From Prauserella flavalba (GTDB lineage Bacteria > Actinomycetota > Actinomycetes > Mycobacteriales > Pseudonocardiaceae), in assembly GCF_003202235.1 (NCBI RefSeq), contig NZ_MASU01000005.1:620001-684000 (forward strand): a stretch of DNA of 64,000 nt. Reading direction: 5' to 3'. Position 1 is the stretch's first letter; each line of letters begins with the position of its first letter. The notes beneath the pieces were generated by a model that saw only the letters and a list, made by a program, of their open reading frames with translations, searched no databases and was not told the DNA's origin. A program made the translations under genes and the position numbers. Below, piece after piece: positions 9,540-17,455 of this stretch.

Positions 9540-9947
9540 TTATCCGAAACGACTCGGCCGGGTCCACGCCTTGACGAAGCACACCGGCACCGAGAGCGGC
9601 CGCGCGCTCGCCCGGTACTCGCTCGGGGACCGGCCGGTGACGGCGCGGAACGTGCGGCTGAACGTCCCGAGGCTTTCGAAGCCCACCTTCGCGGCCACGT
9701 CGGTGACGGTCGCCGAGGGTGTCCGCAGCAGGGCCATCGCCCGCTCGATCCGCCGCCGGCGCAGGTACTGGTGCGGTGTCTCGCCGAACGTGGTGCGGAA
9801 CGAGCGGGTGAAGTGCGTCGGCGACATCAGCGCGATCCGCGCGAGCGCGGGTACGTCCAGCGGGCAGGCGTAGTCGCGGTCGATCGCGTCCTTGGCCCGC
9901 AGCAGACGCCGGTTCTGATCCTCGCGCGGGTTCAGGAAGGGTGTCAC
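9540..9947 (-). CDS. AraC-family transcriptional regulator (short, DNA-binding domain only)
   Basis: A protein of about 135 residues consisting almost only of the AraC double helix-turn-helix. LDVPALARIALMSPTHFTRSFRTTFGETPHQYLRRRRIERAM is the first HTH and VTDVAAKVGFESLGTFSRTFRAVTGRSPSEYR is the second, with the family's signature end. There is no cupin or other sensor domain, so it resembles SoxS/MarA in size and may respond only through its own level. GTG 9947 is used; a longer form up to 10061 is open but would overlap the divergent oxidoreductase gene. It precedes the VOC gene, its likely target. Confidence 0.85.
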   Translation of the reverse strand: MTPFLNPREDQNRRLLRAKDAIDRDYACPLDVPALARIALMSPTHFTRSFRTTFGETPHQYLRRRRIERAMALLRTPSATVTDVAAKVGFESLGTFSRTFRAVTGRSPSEYRASARPLSVPVCFVKAWTRPSRFG

Positions 9948-10003
9948 GCGGTCATCGTAGAAGGCGGGGAACACAGCGGGAGCTCCCGCGGTTGCGATCA
10001 GGT

Positions 10004-10792
10004 ATGAAGATCGGTGTGTTCCTGCCTGGCCAGGTTCCGGAGGAGATCCCCGCGAGCGCACGATACGCCGAGGAGGCGGGGCTGGAGTCGGTGTGGGCGA
10101 CCGACCAGCTCGTCGCGAGCGGCCCGATACTCGACAGCACGGTGGCGCTCGCGACGGCCGCGGCCGTGACCGAGCGGATCACGATCGGCTACGGCGTACT
10201 GCTGCTGGCGCTGCGCCGCGTGGCCGCGGCGGCCAAGCAGATCAGCAGTCTCCAGCTCGTGTCGGGCGGCCGGCTCGCGGTCGGCGTCGGCACCGGGAAC
10301 CCCGCGCACGGCGACACCGGATGGCGGGCCGCGGGCACGTCGCTCGCCGGAAGGGGCCGCCGCACCGACGAGGCGCTTCGGGTGCTGCCCGCGCTGGTCA
10401 CCGGGCAGCGGACCGTACTCGACGACGGACTGGAGGTGGCGCTCGCGCCGGGTTCGCCGATGCCGCCGGTACTGGTGGGCGGCAACGGCGAGCGGGCGTG
10501 GCGCCGTGCCGCCGAGTTCGGCGACGGCTGGATCTCCATCGCCTCCACCCCCGGCGACGTCGCGGCGGGTCTCGCGACGCTCGGTGACCTCGCCGCCAAG
10601 CACGGCAGGCCCGTCCCGCGCGCGACGGTGGTCGCCCCGGCACTCGACGGGTCGCCCGCGCGCGCCGCCGAGCAGCTGGCCGCCTACGCCGACGCCGGAA
10701 CGGAACGCGTGATCCTCGCTCCCGGCGACGACTGGCGCGCGGGCCACGACTTCGCCGCCGAGGTGCGCGCCGCGCTCGGCTCTCCCGCCTAG
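10004..10792 (+). CDS. LLM-class F420- or FMN-dependent oxidoreductase
   Basis: A 262-residue TIM-barrel protein of the luciferase-like monooxygenase superfamily. It starts MKIGVFLPGQVPEEIPASARYAEEAGLESVWATDQL, the usual first two strands, and has ITIGYGVLLLALRRVAAAAKQISSLQLVSGGRLAVGVGTG around the flavin site and PPVLVGGNGERAWRRAAEFGDGWI near the end. Actinomycete members of this shape commonly use F420. Substrates range from alkanesulfonates to drug-like molecules, and none can be named here. The gene is only 9 bases ahead of an acetyltransferase gene and is probably co-transcribed with it. It diverges from the AraC/VOC pair. Confidence 0.87.
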   Translation: MKIGVFLPGQVPEEIPASARYAEEAGLESVWATDQLVASGPILDSTVALATAAAVTERITIGYGVLLLALRRVAAAAKQISSLQLVSGGRLAVGVGTGNPAHGDTGWRAAGTSLAGRGRRTDEALRVLPALVTGQRTVLDDGLEVALAPGSPMPPVLVGGNGERAWRRAAEFGDGWISIASTPGDVAAGLATLGDLAAKHGRPVPRATVVAPALDGSPARAAEQLAAYADAGTERVILAPGDDWRAGHDFAAEVRAALGSPA

Positions 10793-10801
10793 ACTGGCCC
10801 G

Positions 10802-11332
10802 ATGCCCGCCGAGAACGCCGTGACGCTGCGGCCCGCCGAAGCGGGGGACGCCGCCGCCGTGGCCAGGATCTGGTACCTCGGCTGGCAGGACGGCCACCTC
10901 GGCAATGTCCCCGACGAGCTGCTCGCCATCCGCACCGAGGACTCGTTCACCGCCCGGGCGGCGCAGCGCATCGAAGACACCACCGACACCACCGTCGCCA
11001 CGGTCGACGGCTCCGTCGTCGGTTTCGTGATGGTGGTGGAGGACGAGGTCGAGCAGGTGTACGTGGCCAGGGAGCACCGGGGAAGCGGGGTCGCTGCGCT
11101 GTTGCTCGCCGACGCGGAGCGGCTGGTGGCCGAGGCCGGGTACGAGCAGGCGTGGCTCGCGGTGGTCGGTGGCAACGCGAGGGCGCGCCGGTTCTACGAG
11201 CGCGGCGGCTGGCGCGACGAGGGACGCTTCGACTACGCCGCCGCGAGCGAGGACGGGCCCATTCCGGTGCCCTCGCACCGTTACGTCAAGGACGTCACGC
11301 CACCCGCCCGTAGTACTCCGCCAGCGCCGTGA
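10802..11332 (+). CDS. GNAT family N-acetyltransferase
   Basis: A 176-residue GNAT-fold protein. VTLRPAEAGDAAAVARIWYLGWQDGH is the N-terminal strand and helix. VEQVYVAREHRGSGVAALLLADAERLV contains the acetyl-CoA pyrophosphate loop (R-x-x-G-S-G-V), and GNARARRFYERGGWRDEGRF is the closing motif. It probably transfers an acetyl group from acetyl-CoA to an amine of a small molecule or protein; the acceptor is unknown. It follows the LLM oxidoreductase by nine bases, and its 3' end overlaps the convergent TIM-barrel gene by 38 bases. Confidence 0.88.
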   Translation: MPAENAVTLRPAEAGDAAAVARIWYLGWQDGHLGNVPDELLAIRTEDSFTARAAQRIEDTTDTTVATVDGSVVGFVMVVEDEVEQVYVAREHRGSGVAALLLADAERLVAEAGYEQAWLAVVGGNARARRFYERGGWRDEGRFDYAAASEDGPIPVPSHRYVKDVTPPARSTPPAP

Positions 11333-12302
11333 ACGCGGCCTTGGGTTCCCACGGCACCTCCCGGCCGCGGTCGGCGAGTACCTTCACCACCCCGTAGCTG
11401 GCCCGGTCGAGGTCCGCACGCGGGTCGTCGCGGTGTGGCAGGTGGTAGGAGGCGAAGGTGCACACGAACGCGCTGTCCACACCCGCCGCGCCGAAGACGT
11501 CCAGCAGCTCACGCAGGTAGCCGGCCTGCTCCTGCTCGTCGCGCGCGTAGTCGCCGTCGAGACGGACCGGTCTCGCGCCGTCCCATTCGATCATCAGGTC
11601 GCCCCTGGCTCCCTTGCCGGCCGCGCCCGTGTGCGTGGTGCAGCCGAACTCGGTGATCGCCACGGGTTTGCCCTGCGCCACGAGCGCCCTGATCGCCTCG
11701 GGGAACGTCCCGGCGATCTCGGCGGTGCGGTAGCAGTCGACGGAGACGAAGTCGAACGGGCTCCAGTCCACGGCCTCCAGCGGAATGGACGCGTAGGTGA
11801 CAGGGCCGCCGAACCTGCCACGCACGAGTGAGGCCGCCTCGGCGAGGAAGTCGTTGAGGCGTGCGGGAAGTCCGGCCAGCAGGTCGCGGATTCCGGCTCC
11901 GGCGCCGAGTAGCGCGCCGATCCGGTCGGTGCACACCTCACCCGGCAGGAACCCCTTGGTGAACAGGCTCAGCTCCGCGCCGGTGACGAACACGACCTCG
12001 GCACCGCGTCGCCGGATCCGCTCGGCCCGTTCGGCGCAGTCGGCGAGGACGGCGAGCAGTTCGCTGGTGGTGAGGTCGCACGTGAAGGGGGAGAACCAGA
12101 CCTCGAGGCCGAGGTCGGCGGCGATGGTCGCGGCCAGTTCGAGGCGGTCCGGGTCGGCGCCGGTGACCCGCACCGCGTCGCAGTGCAGTTCCTCGCGGAT
12201 CACGCGCAGCTCGTGCCGCACGAGGCCGGGGTCGAAGTGCTCGCGGGTGCTGACGCCGAGGTTGACGAACCCGGTGTCGTAGGTGATGCCCTTGGCTCTC
12301 AT
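11295..12302 (-). CDS. TIM-barrel glycosidase-like protein (of the type often named 'abortive phage infection protein')
   Basis: A 335-residue protein starting MRAKGITYDTGFVNLG. The sequence alternates strands and helices like a glycoside-hydrolase TIM barrel. AEVVFVTGAELSLFTKGF carries one acidic position and VAITEFGCTTHTGAAGKG carries E in TEFG, which looks like the nucleophile strand of clan A glycosidases; YDYARDEQEQAGYL-like sequence follows. As I recall, relatives in actinomycetes are often labelled abortive infection proteins, but nothing seen here supports a phage role. Operators in the shared 91-bp upstream region suggest it is the target of the divergent TetR regulator. Confidence 0.75.
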   Translation of the reverse strand: MRAKGITYDTGFVNLGVSTREHFDPGLVRHELRVIREELHCDAVRVTGADPDRLELAATIAADLGLEVWFSPFTCDLTTSELLAVLADCAERAERIRRRGAEVVFVTGAELSLFTKGFLPGEVCTDRIGALLGAGAGIRDLLAGLPARLNDFLAEAASLVRGRFGGPVTYASIPLEAVDWSPFDFVSVDCYRTAEIAGTFPEAIRALVAQGKPVAITEFGCTTHTGAAGKGARGDLMIEWDGARPVRLDGDYARDEQEQAGYLRELLDVFGAAGVDSAFVCTFASYHLPHRDDPRADLDRASYGVVKVLADRGREVPWEPKAAFTALAEYYGRVA

Positions 12303-12320
12303 GCCGCTCCTCTCACCATT

Positions 12321-12339
12321 AAGGTACGTCGAGTACCTT
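12321..12339. promoter_or_regulatory. TetR operator 1
   Basis: AAGGTAC-N5-GTACCTT is a perfect inverted repeat, 18 bases upstream of the 12302 start on the minus strand. The same GGTAC-N5-GTACC core recurs at 12378. Confidence 0.75.
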
Positions 12340-12377
12340 GGCGGCGACAGTAGCACGCCAGCTGGCGCCCAGGTGCC

Positions 12378-12392
12378 GGTACGATCGGTACC
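12378..12392. promoter_or_regulatory. TetR operator 2 (autoregulatory)
   Basis: GGTAC-N5-GTACC ends one base before the tetR-type start at 12394, with the same arms and spacing as operator 1. Binding here would block its own gene. Confidence 0.7.
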
Positions 12393-12393
12393 C

Positions 12394-12996
12394 ATGTCAG
12401 AGGAGGCGACGCCGACCCGGCGGCGCGGCGCCGCGCTGGAGCAGGCGATCCTGCGCGCCGCCGCGGATGAGCTGACCGAACACGGCTACGCGGGGCTCAC
12501 GATGGACCGCGTCGCCCGGCGCGCGGGCACGAACAAGAACGCGATCTACCGCCGCTGGCCGACGAAGGGCGCGCTCGGGGTCGCCGCCTACCAGCTGCTG
12601 GTCGAGACCGAGCTGCGCGCCCCCGACACCGGGGACCTGCGGGAGGACGTGCTCACGCTGCTGCGCCGCATCAACCGGGACCTCTCCTCGCCGCGGGGCG
12701 ACGTCCTGCGCGGGCTGCTCGCCGGGGTGAGCGACGAACCGGAGCTGCTGGCCCGGCTGCGGGAGCGGGCGGGGGACGGCGCCCCTGGCGTCTGGCTGAC
12801 GGTTCTGGGGCGGGCGGTGGCCAGGGGGGAGGTCCCGCCCGAGTCCCTCCGCCCCCGGATCGCCACCGTCGCCCTCGTGCTGCTGCGCAACGAGTACGTC
12901 ACGCGCGGGCTCGCCACGGTCTCCGACGACGTGCTCGCCGAGATCGTCGACGAGGTGTACCTGCCGCTGGTACGCGCGGGCGCTACCGCCGGCTGA
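12394..12996 (+). CDS. TetR/AcrR family repressor
   Basis: A 200-residue regulator. Residues 10-60 form the TetR helix-turn-helix (AILRAAADELTEHGYAGLTMDRVARRAGTNKNAIYRRWPTKGAL), and the rest is a helical ligand-binding and dimer domain. The start at ATG 12394 directly follows operator 2, so no ribosome site is available and the mRNA may be leaderless. Two matching GGTAC-N5-GTACC operators in the divergent region imply control of both itself and the TIM-barrel gene. The ligand is unknown. Its last 14 bases overlap the end of a decayed minus-strand gene. Confidence 0.9.
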   Translation: MSEEATPTRRRGAALEQAILRAAADELTEHGYAGLTMDRVARRAGTNKNAIYRRWPTKGALGVAAYQLLVETELRAPDTGDLREDVLTLLRRINRDLSSPRGDVLRGLLAGVSDEPELLARLRERAGDGAPGVWLTVLGRAVARGEVPPESLRPRIATVALVLLRNEYVTRGLATVSDDVLAEIVDEVYLPLVRAGATAG

Positions 12997-13117
12997 GCCG
13001 TCCGTCCACGCGGCTGTCGCCGATCACCAAGTTGTCGAACCTGAGACCGTCCACATTGATCGGTGGGTACCTCCCGCCGAGCTCGCCGGGGTAGTCGAGC
13101 TGGCGGCTGATGAGAGC
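12983..13117 (-). pseudogene. C-terminal remnant of an unrecognised gene
   Basis: Reading the minus strand from 13117, 44 protein-like residues end at TAG 12985-12983. They include RQLDYPGELGGRYPPINVDG and RFDNLVIGDSRVDGRLSRR. The composition (NVDG, FDN, GD) looks like a natural C-terminus, possibly of a secreted or carbohydrate-related protein, but I cannot name the family. No start exists, and the frame upstream turns into nonsense where the mannitol dehydrogenase remnant begins. It is a 3' fragment left by a deletion. Confidence 0.45.
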
Positions 13118-13122
13118 TGCCG

Positions 13123-13404
13123 TTGCGCCTGCTGGGCACGGTCCGCGACCGGCTCGCCGTCGGTGGGACGCCGCGGTGGGCGGCGCTCGGGGTGGCCGCG
13201 TGGATGGTCTACGTCGCGCTCGGGCACGACCGGCGGGGCAGGCCGCCGCTGCCGCTCGACGACCCGCTCGCGGCCCGCCTGCGGGCCGCCGTGGGCACCG
13301 AACCCGCGTCGATCGTCGCCGGGCTGCTCGGGGTCACCGAGCTGTTCGGCGACGACCTGCCCGGGCACGCTGAGTTCCGCGCCCTGCTCACCGACTCTGG
13401 GTGA
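13123..13404 (+). pseudogene. C-terminal remnant of a mannitol dehydrogenase-family gene
   Basis: About 93 residues (GTVRDRLAVGGTPRWAALGVAAWMVY onward, then RGRPPLPLDDPLAARLRA and a GVTELFG helix) match the C-terminal helical domain of the mannitol 2-dehydrogenase / fructuronate reductase family, which normally has about 450 residues. The NAD-binding part and catalytic Lys are absent. It abuts the minus-strand remnant at about 13118, so both probably result from a single deletion. A residual polyol-utilisation function is excluded. Confidence 0.7.
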
Positions 13405-13414
13405 TCGCAGGCCA

Positions 13415-13431
13415 GATTCATTGGATGAATC
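13415..13431. promoter_or_regulatory. Palindromic operator candidate upstream of the fucosidase
   Basis: GATTCAT-TGG-ATGAATC is a perfect 7-3-7 inverted repeat, 97 bases before the GH29 start, in otherwise GC-rich DNA. It resembles sites bound by sugar-responsive GntR-type regulators; no regulator gene is adjacent. Confidence 0.55.
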
Positions 13432-13501
13432 GTGGCTCCCCTTGTCCGGTTTCGGTCACGCTCCTTCGTTGATTGGGTGTTGGTGGGGACTTAACCTCGC
13501 T

Positions 13502-13516
13502 AGAGATCCGATCTCT
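13502..13516. promoter_or_regulatory. Second palindrome overlapping the fucosidase leader
   Basis: AGAGATC-C-GATCTCT is a perfect 7-1-7 inverted repeat, 11 bases from the start codon and immediately before GGGAGG. It could be an operator or a hairpin that affects ribosome access. Confidence 0.5.
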
Positions 13517-13527
13517 GGGAGGCTCGT

Positions 13528-16230
13528 ATGAGGACCGGCAGGGCGGCGCTCGCGGGAATTCTGGCCACGGTCATGGTCGCCGTCGCCCCGGCGCCGGCGG
13601 CTCCGGCTCAGGAAGCCGAACCGGAGCCCGCACCACACGCGGCGCCGAGGTGGTTCAACGACGCCAAGCTCGGCTTCTTCATCCACTGGGGCCCGTACTC
13701 GGTGCCCGCCTACGCACCCGAAACCGGTGGCGCGCGGGACGGTTCCTTCCGCTACGCCGAGTGGTACTGGTACGAGATGAACCACCCGGGCAGCGCGACC
13801 CACCGGCACCACGCGGAGAAATACGGCACCGGCTTTCCCTACGACCGGTTCATCGAGCAGTGGAAACCGGACCGCTTCGACCCTCGGGAGTGGCTGGACC
13901 TCTTCGTGGACGGTGGCGCGAAATACTTCGTGCTGACGTCCAAGCACCACGACGGCGTCGCATTGTGGGACTCGGAGACCACCGGCCGCGACACCGTCCA
14001 GCTCGGCCCGCACCGCGACGTCGTCTCCGAGCTGTTCACCGCCGCCGAGAAGTACCCGCTCAAGAAGGGGCTCTACTACTCGCTCGCCGAGTGGTACCAC
14101 CCGAAGGGCGGCTGGGTGCCGCCGCGCGGGCACAGCCTCGAGGAGGGACCGGTCAACCCGTACACCGGCGAGCCCGTGCCCTACACCGGCTACACCCCGG
14201 TGAACGACGACGTCATGGACCACCAGTACCCGCAGATGGTCGAGCTGGTGGAGAAGTTCGACCCCGACATCATGTGGTGTGACATCGGCATCCACGTGCC
14301 GAACAACAGCGAGGCGTTCGTCGACTACTACTTCGAGCAGGCGGCGAACCGGCCCCGGCCGAAGGACGTCACGGTCAACGACCGCTGCGGCAACGAGCAC
14401 GCGGACTTCACCACCCCCGAGTACGAGACCCAGGCCGACATCGACCCCGCCAAGTGGGAGGCGACCAGGGGCATCGGCCACTCCTTCGGCTACAACGCCG
14501 AGGAGGGACCCGAGGACTACCTCAGCTCCGAGGACCTGGTGGAGAGCTTCGTCGACATCGTCAGCAAGAACGGCAACCTGCTGCTCAACATCGGCCCGAA
14601 GGCCGACGGCTCCATCCCGGAGATCCAGGCCGAGCGTGTCCGCGAGCTGGGCGCGTGGCTGAAGATCAACGGCGAGGCCATCTACGGCAGCACCTACTGG
14701 TCGCACGCCGAAGACGAGTACAGCAACGTGCCGGTGCGCTACACCGAACGGGACGGCAACCTCTACGTCACCGCGCTTGCGTGGCCCGGCGAGGAGCTCA
14801 CGCTCTCCGGTGACCTGCCGCTGGCCGCGTCGAGCCGGATCACCCTCCTGGGCTCCGACGGCGCGAGCCTGCCGTGGCAGCGCGAGGACGGCCGGGTGCG
14901 GATCACGATGCCGGAGCGGGGCGAGTCGGCGACCACGAGCCGCTACGCCTACACGTTCAAGATCGCCACGCCCGGCCTGCGAGCGCCGCTGCACACCGGG
15001 CTGGACCTGCCCGGCCAGCCCGAACCCGGCGAGCCGATCCCGGCGACGGTGACCATCACCAACCCGGGCAGGCACGATGCCCCGGCGACCCGCGTGCGGC
15101 TCGCGGCACCCGATGGCTGGAGCGTCGAACCCGCCCGCGTGAACCAGCCGCCGCTGCGGCCGGGGGAGACGAGGACGGTGAGGTTCACCGTCACGCCGCC
15201 GCGGGGCGCGCCGCCCGCGCACTACCGGCTCACCGCCGACGTCGCCGCGGGCAACGTGGTCTACCAGCCCGCCGGCTCGATCCTGCTGACCGACCTGGTG
15301 CGCGTGCTCCAGCCCGAGAAGCTGACCGACCTGACCATCGCGGGGGCCGGCGTGCGGCCCTACGTCGACCGGAACTGGGCGCTCACCGAGGTACCGGACG
15401 AGCTGACCGGCGCGGTGCTCGTGCCCGGCGCCAACGACGACAAGCGGATCCAGCCGGGGGCGATGTCCGTTGTGGACGGACGGGCGCGGGTAGCGGGCGG
15501 CGACGTCACCCTTGCCGGGACGGGCCACGAGTGGGCCGACTACGACCTGGAGCTGACGGTGCGGCCCACCACGCGCGGCGCCGGCTGGGTGTTCCGGGCG
15601 CCGGACCGGCGCAACGGGTACCTGTGGCAGCTCTATCCCGGCACCGGGCTCACCCCGCACGTCCAGCGGGACGGCACGTTCACGCGGCTGGCGGGCACCA
15701 TCCCGCTCGACGTCGTCGCCGGGCGCGACCACCGGGTCCGGATGGAGCTGCGCGGCCCGCTGATCCGCACGTTCGTCGACGGGATGCTGGTGGACGAGCG
15801 TGAGGACGGCACGTTCGCCGAGGGCACCGTGGGCTTCCGCGAGGCGGCCAACGAGACGGCGGAGTTCGACGACGTGCGCGTGACCGATCCCGCCGGGCAG
15901 GTGCTGCTGGCCGACGACTTCTCGGCGGGCACCGGTCAGTGGGACAACGACACGTTCGCCGACTACCTCGTCTTCGACCTGCGCCGCGACGCCACCGTGT
16001 ACGTGGCATTCGACGAGCGGGGCGCCCCCGAGCGGGACGACTGGTGGCCGGACTGGCTCGCCGAGCTGGGCTTCGAGCGCACCGGTCTCACGGTCGGCAC
16101 CGACGACCCTGGCGGCGCCCGTCTCGTGGTGCACCGCGCCGAACTGCCCGCGGGCCGGATCACACTCGGCCCCAACGGGGCGACCACGGGCAGCTCGTCG
16201 AGCTACGTCACCTTCGTGACCGAGCCCTAA
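13528..16230 (+). CDS. Secreted GH29 alpha-L-fucosidase with accessory domains
   Basis: A 900-residue exported enzyme; residues 1-28 are a Sec signal ending near APAAPA. Residues 40-490 are the GH29 barrel: RWFNDAKLGFFIHWGPYSVPAY is the family's opening, YFVLTSKHHDGVALWDS is the conserved K-H-H-D strand, and D252 in PDIMWCDIG fits the catalytic nucleophile. LLNIGPKADGSIP closes the barrel. Residues 510-590 resemble a NEW3 domain (LPGQPEPGEPIPATVTITNPG), and the remainder resembles a concanavalin-like sugar-binding region with a ...DDFSAGTGQW segment. It should release L-fucose from glycans outside the cell. The start follows GGGAGG, and two palindromes lie upstream. Confidence 0.9.
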   Translation: MRTGRAALAGILATVMVAVAPAPAAPAQEAEPEPAPHAAPRWFNDAKLGFFIHWGPYSVPAYAPETGGARDGSFRYAEWYWYEMNHPGSATHRHHAEKYGTGFPYDRFIEQWKPDRFDPREWLDLFVDGGAKYFVLTSKHHDGVALWDSETTGRDTVQLGPHRDVVSELFTAAEKYPLKKGLYYSLAEWYHPKGGWVPPRGHSLEEGPVNPYTGEPVPYTGYTPVNDDVMDHQYPQMVELVEKFDPDIMWCDIGIHVPNNSEAFVDYYFEQAANRPRPKDVTVNDRCGNEHADFTTPEYETQADIDPAKWEATRGIGHSFGYNAEEGPEDYLSSEDLVESFVDIVSKNGNLLLNIGPKADGSIPEIQAERVRELGAWLKINGEAIYGSTYWSHAEDEYSNVPVRYTERDGNLYVTALAWPGEELTLSGDLPLAASSRITLLGSDGASLPWQREDGRVRITMPERGESATTSRYAYTFKIATPGLRAPLHTGLDLPGQPEPGEPIPATVTITNPGRHDAPATRVRLAAPDGWSVEPARVNQPPLRPGETRTVRFTVTPPRGAPPAHYRLTADVAAGNVVYQPAGSILLTDLVRVLQPEKLTDLTIAGAGVRPYVDRNWALTEVPDELTGAVLVPGANDDKRIQPGAMSVVDGRARVAGGDVTLAGTGHEWADYDLELTVRPTTRGAGWVFRAPDRRNGYLWQLYPGTGLTPHVQRDGTFTRLAGTIPLDVVAGRDHRVRMELRGPLIRTFVDGMLVDEREDGTFAEGTVGFREAANETAEFDDVRVTDPAGQVLLADDFSAGTGQWDNDTFADYLVFDLRRDATVYVAFDERGAPERDDWWPDWLAELGFERTGLTVGTDDPGGARLVVHRAELPAGRITLGPNGATTGSSSSYVTFVTEP

Positions 16231-16233
16231 CCC

Positions 16234-16440
16234 CCGCGAGTCGTGCGTTCGGGACCGCGAGTCGTGCGCTCAGGGCCGCGAGTCGTGCGTTCAGGACCGC
16301 GAGTCGTGCGTTCGGGAACGGGCAACTCGCGGTCCCGAACGCGGAACTCGCCGTCGGGAGCGCACGACTCGCGAACGGGAGCGCACGACTCGCGCCCGGG
16401 GGTGCACGACTCGCGCCCGGGAACGCACGACTCGCGGGGG
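16234..16440. repeat. 21-bp tandem/inverted repeat element, copy 1
   Basis: Four units of CCGCGAGTCGTGCGTTCAGGA-type sequence with a period of 21 bases (starting near 16234, 16255, 16276 and 16297) are followed by about six units in opposite orientation (GCACGACTCGCG cores). The two arms can fold into a very large hairpin. It begins just after the fucosidase stop. It fills most of the 328-bp gap before the USP gene; the rest of that gap shows only the USP ribosome site and no other feature. A second copy lies at 48620. Confidence 0.9.
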
Positions 16441-16558
16441 CGGGTCCTGGGCTTGCGGGTCCGAGGTCACTCGAAGCAGGGGCTTTCGGCCCACGCGTGC
16501 GGCCCGTCGTTCCGGTCACGATGAGGGCACAGTCCCATCACGGAAGGCCGGGGAGCAT

Positions 16559-17455
16559 ATGAGCACGATCGTCGCGGGCGTGGACGGGTCCACCTCTGCT
16601 CTGCACGCGGTGGCCTGGGCCGCCGCCGAGGCGGCACCACGCCGCGAGAAGCTTCGGCTCGTCGCCGCGTACCTGGTGCCCGAGCACGGCTACCCGTCGT
16701 TTCTGACCACGGTGCGCGAGCTCCGTGAAGGGCTGCGCGCCCAGGGCGAGGACCGGCTGCGGGAGGCGAGGGAGGCCGCCGAGAAGGCCGCCCCGGGCGT
16801 GGACGTGGAGACCGTGCTCGTCGAGGCGGATCCGACCGTGACCATGCTCGCCGAGTCCAGGACGGCCCGCGTGGTGGTCCTCGGCTCACGGGGGCTCGGC
16901 GGCTTCAGCGGCCTGCTCGTCGGCTCGACGGCCGTGGCGCTGGCCGCTCACGGGAGCTGCCCGGTCGTGGTGGTGCGCGGGCGGGGCGCCGAGGGAGTGC
17001 CGCCGACCGAGGGTCCGGTGGTGGTGGGCGTCGACGGCTCCCCGGCGAGCGTCGTCGCGATCGAGTTCGCGTTCGCCGAGGCGGCGGCGCGCGACGTGCC
17101 GCTGGTGGCGGTGCGCACCTGGAACGACGCGATGCTCGAGGCGACGGTGCGCATGTACCCGCTCTCGGTGAACCCGGACGACATCGACGCCGAGGAGCGC
17201 GCGCTGCTGGAAGCGCAGGTCGACGCCGTGCGGGAGGACTACCCGGATGTGCCCGTGGAGCCGGTCCTCGCGCGCGGGCGCCCCGCGCGCACACTCCTGG
17301 AGCAGGCCGAGCGCGCTCAGCTGATCGTGGTCGGCAGCAGGGGGAGAGGGGGATTCCGTGGGCTGCTGCTCGGCTCCACGAGCCGGGCACTGGTGACACA
17401 CGCGACGTGCCCCGTCGCCGTGGTGCGCCCGCCGGAAACCGGGGAGAACCGATGA
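16559..17455 (+). CDS. Universal stress protein (two Usp domains)
   Basis: A 298-residue tandem Usp protein. Domain 1 (1-140) starts STIVAGVDGSTSALHAVAWA and ends with VVVLGSRGLGGFSGLLVGST. Domain 2 (about 155-295) starts VVVGVDGSPASVVAIEFAF and ends with VVGSRGRGGFRGLLLGST. Both carry the G-x2-G-x9-G-S/T ATP-binding motif. Tandem Usp proteins of this size are common in actinomycetes under hypoxia or dormancy control. The stop overlaps the next start (ATGA), so it is translationally coupled to the Acg-type nitroreductase. A GTCCC half-site at 16532 recalls DosR boxes, but the full palindrome is not there. Confidence 0.93.
   Translation: MSTIVAGVDGSTSALHAVAWAAAEAAPRREKLRLVAAYLVPEHGYPSFLTTVRELREGLRAQGEDRLREAREAAEKAAPGVDVETVLVEADPTVTMLAESRTARVVVLGSRGLGGFSGLLVGSTAVALAAHGSCPVVVVRGRGAEGVPPTEGPVVVGVDGSPASVVAIEFAFAEAAARDVPLVAVRTWNDAMLEATVRMYPLSVNPDDIDAEERALLEAQVDAVREDYPDVPVEPVLARGRPARTLLEQAERAQLIVVGSRGRGGFRGLLLGSTSRALVTHATCPVAVVRPPETGENR

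Noticed and set aside
11295-12302. Defence island around the 'abortive infection' type gene
   Set aside because: Neighbours are an acetyltransferase, a TetR repressor and gene remnants; no nuclease, methylase or toxin is seen.
16234-16440. Repeats that at first look like a CRISPR array
   Set aside because: The 21-base units are adjacent without unique spacers, switch orientation half way, and no cas gene is near.
16521-16540. A DosR-like box upstream of the USP gene
   Set aside because: Only the AGTCCC half is present; the left half and spacing do not fit the GGGACT-N2-AGTCCC consensus.
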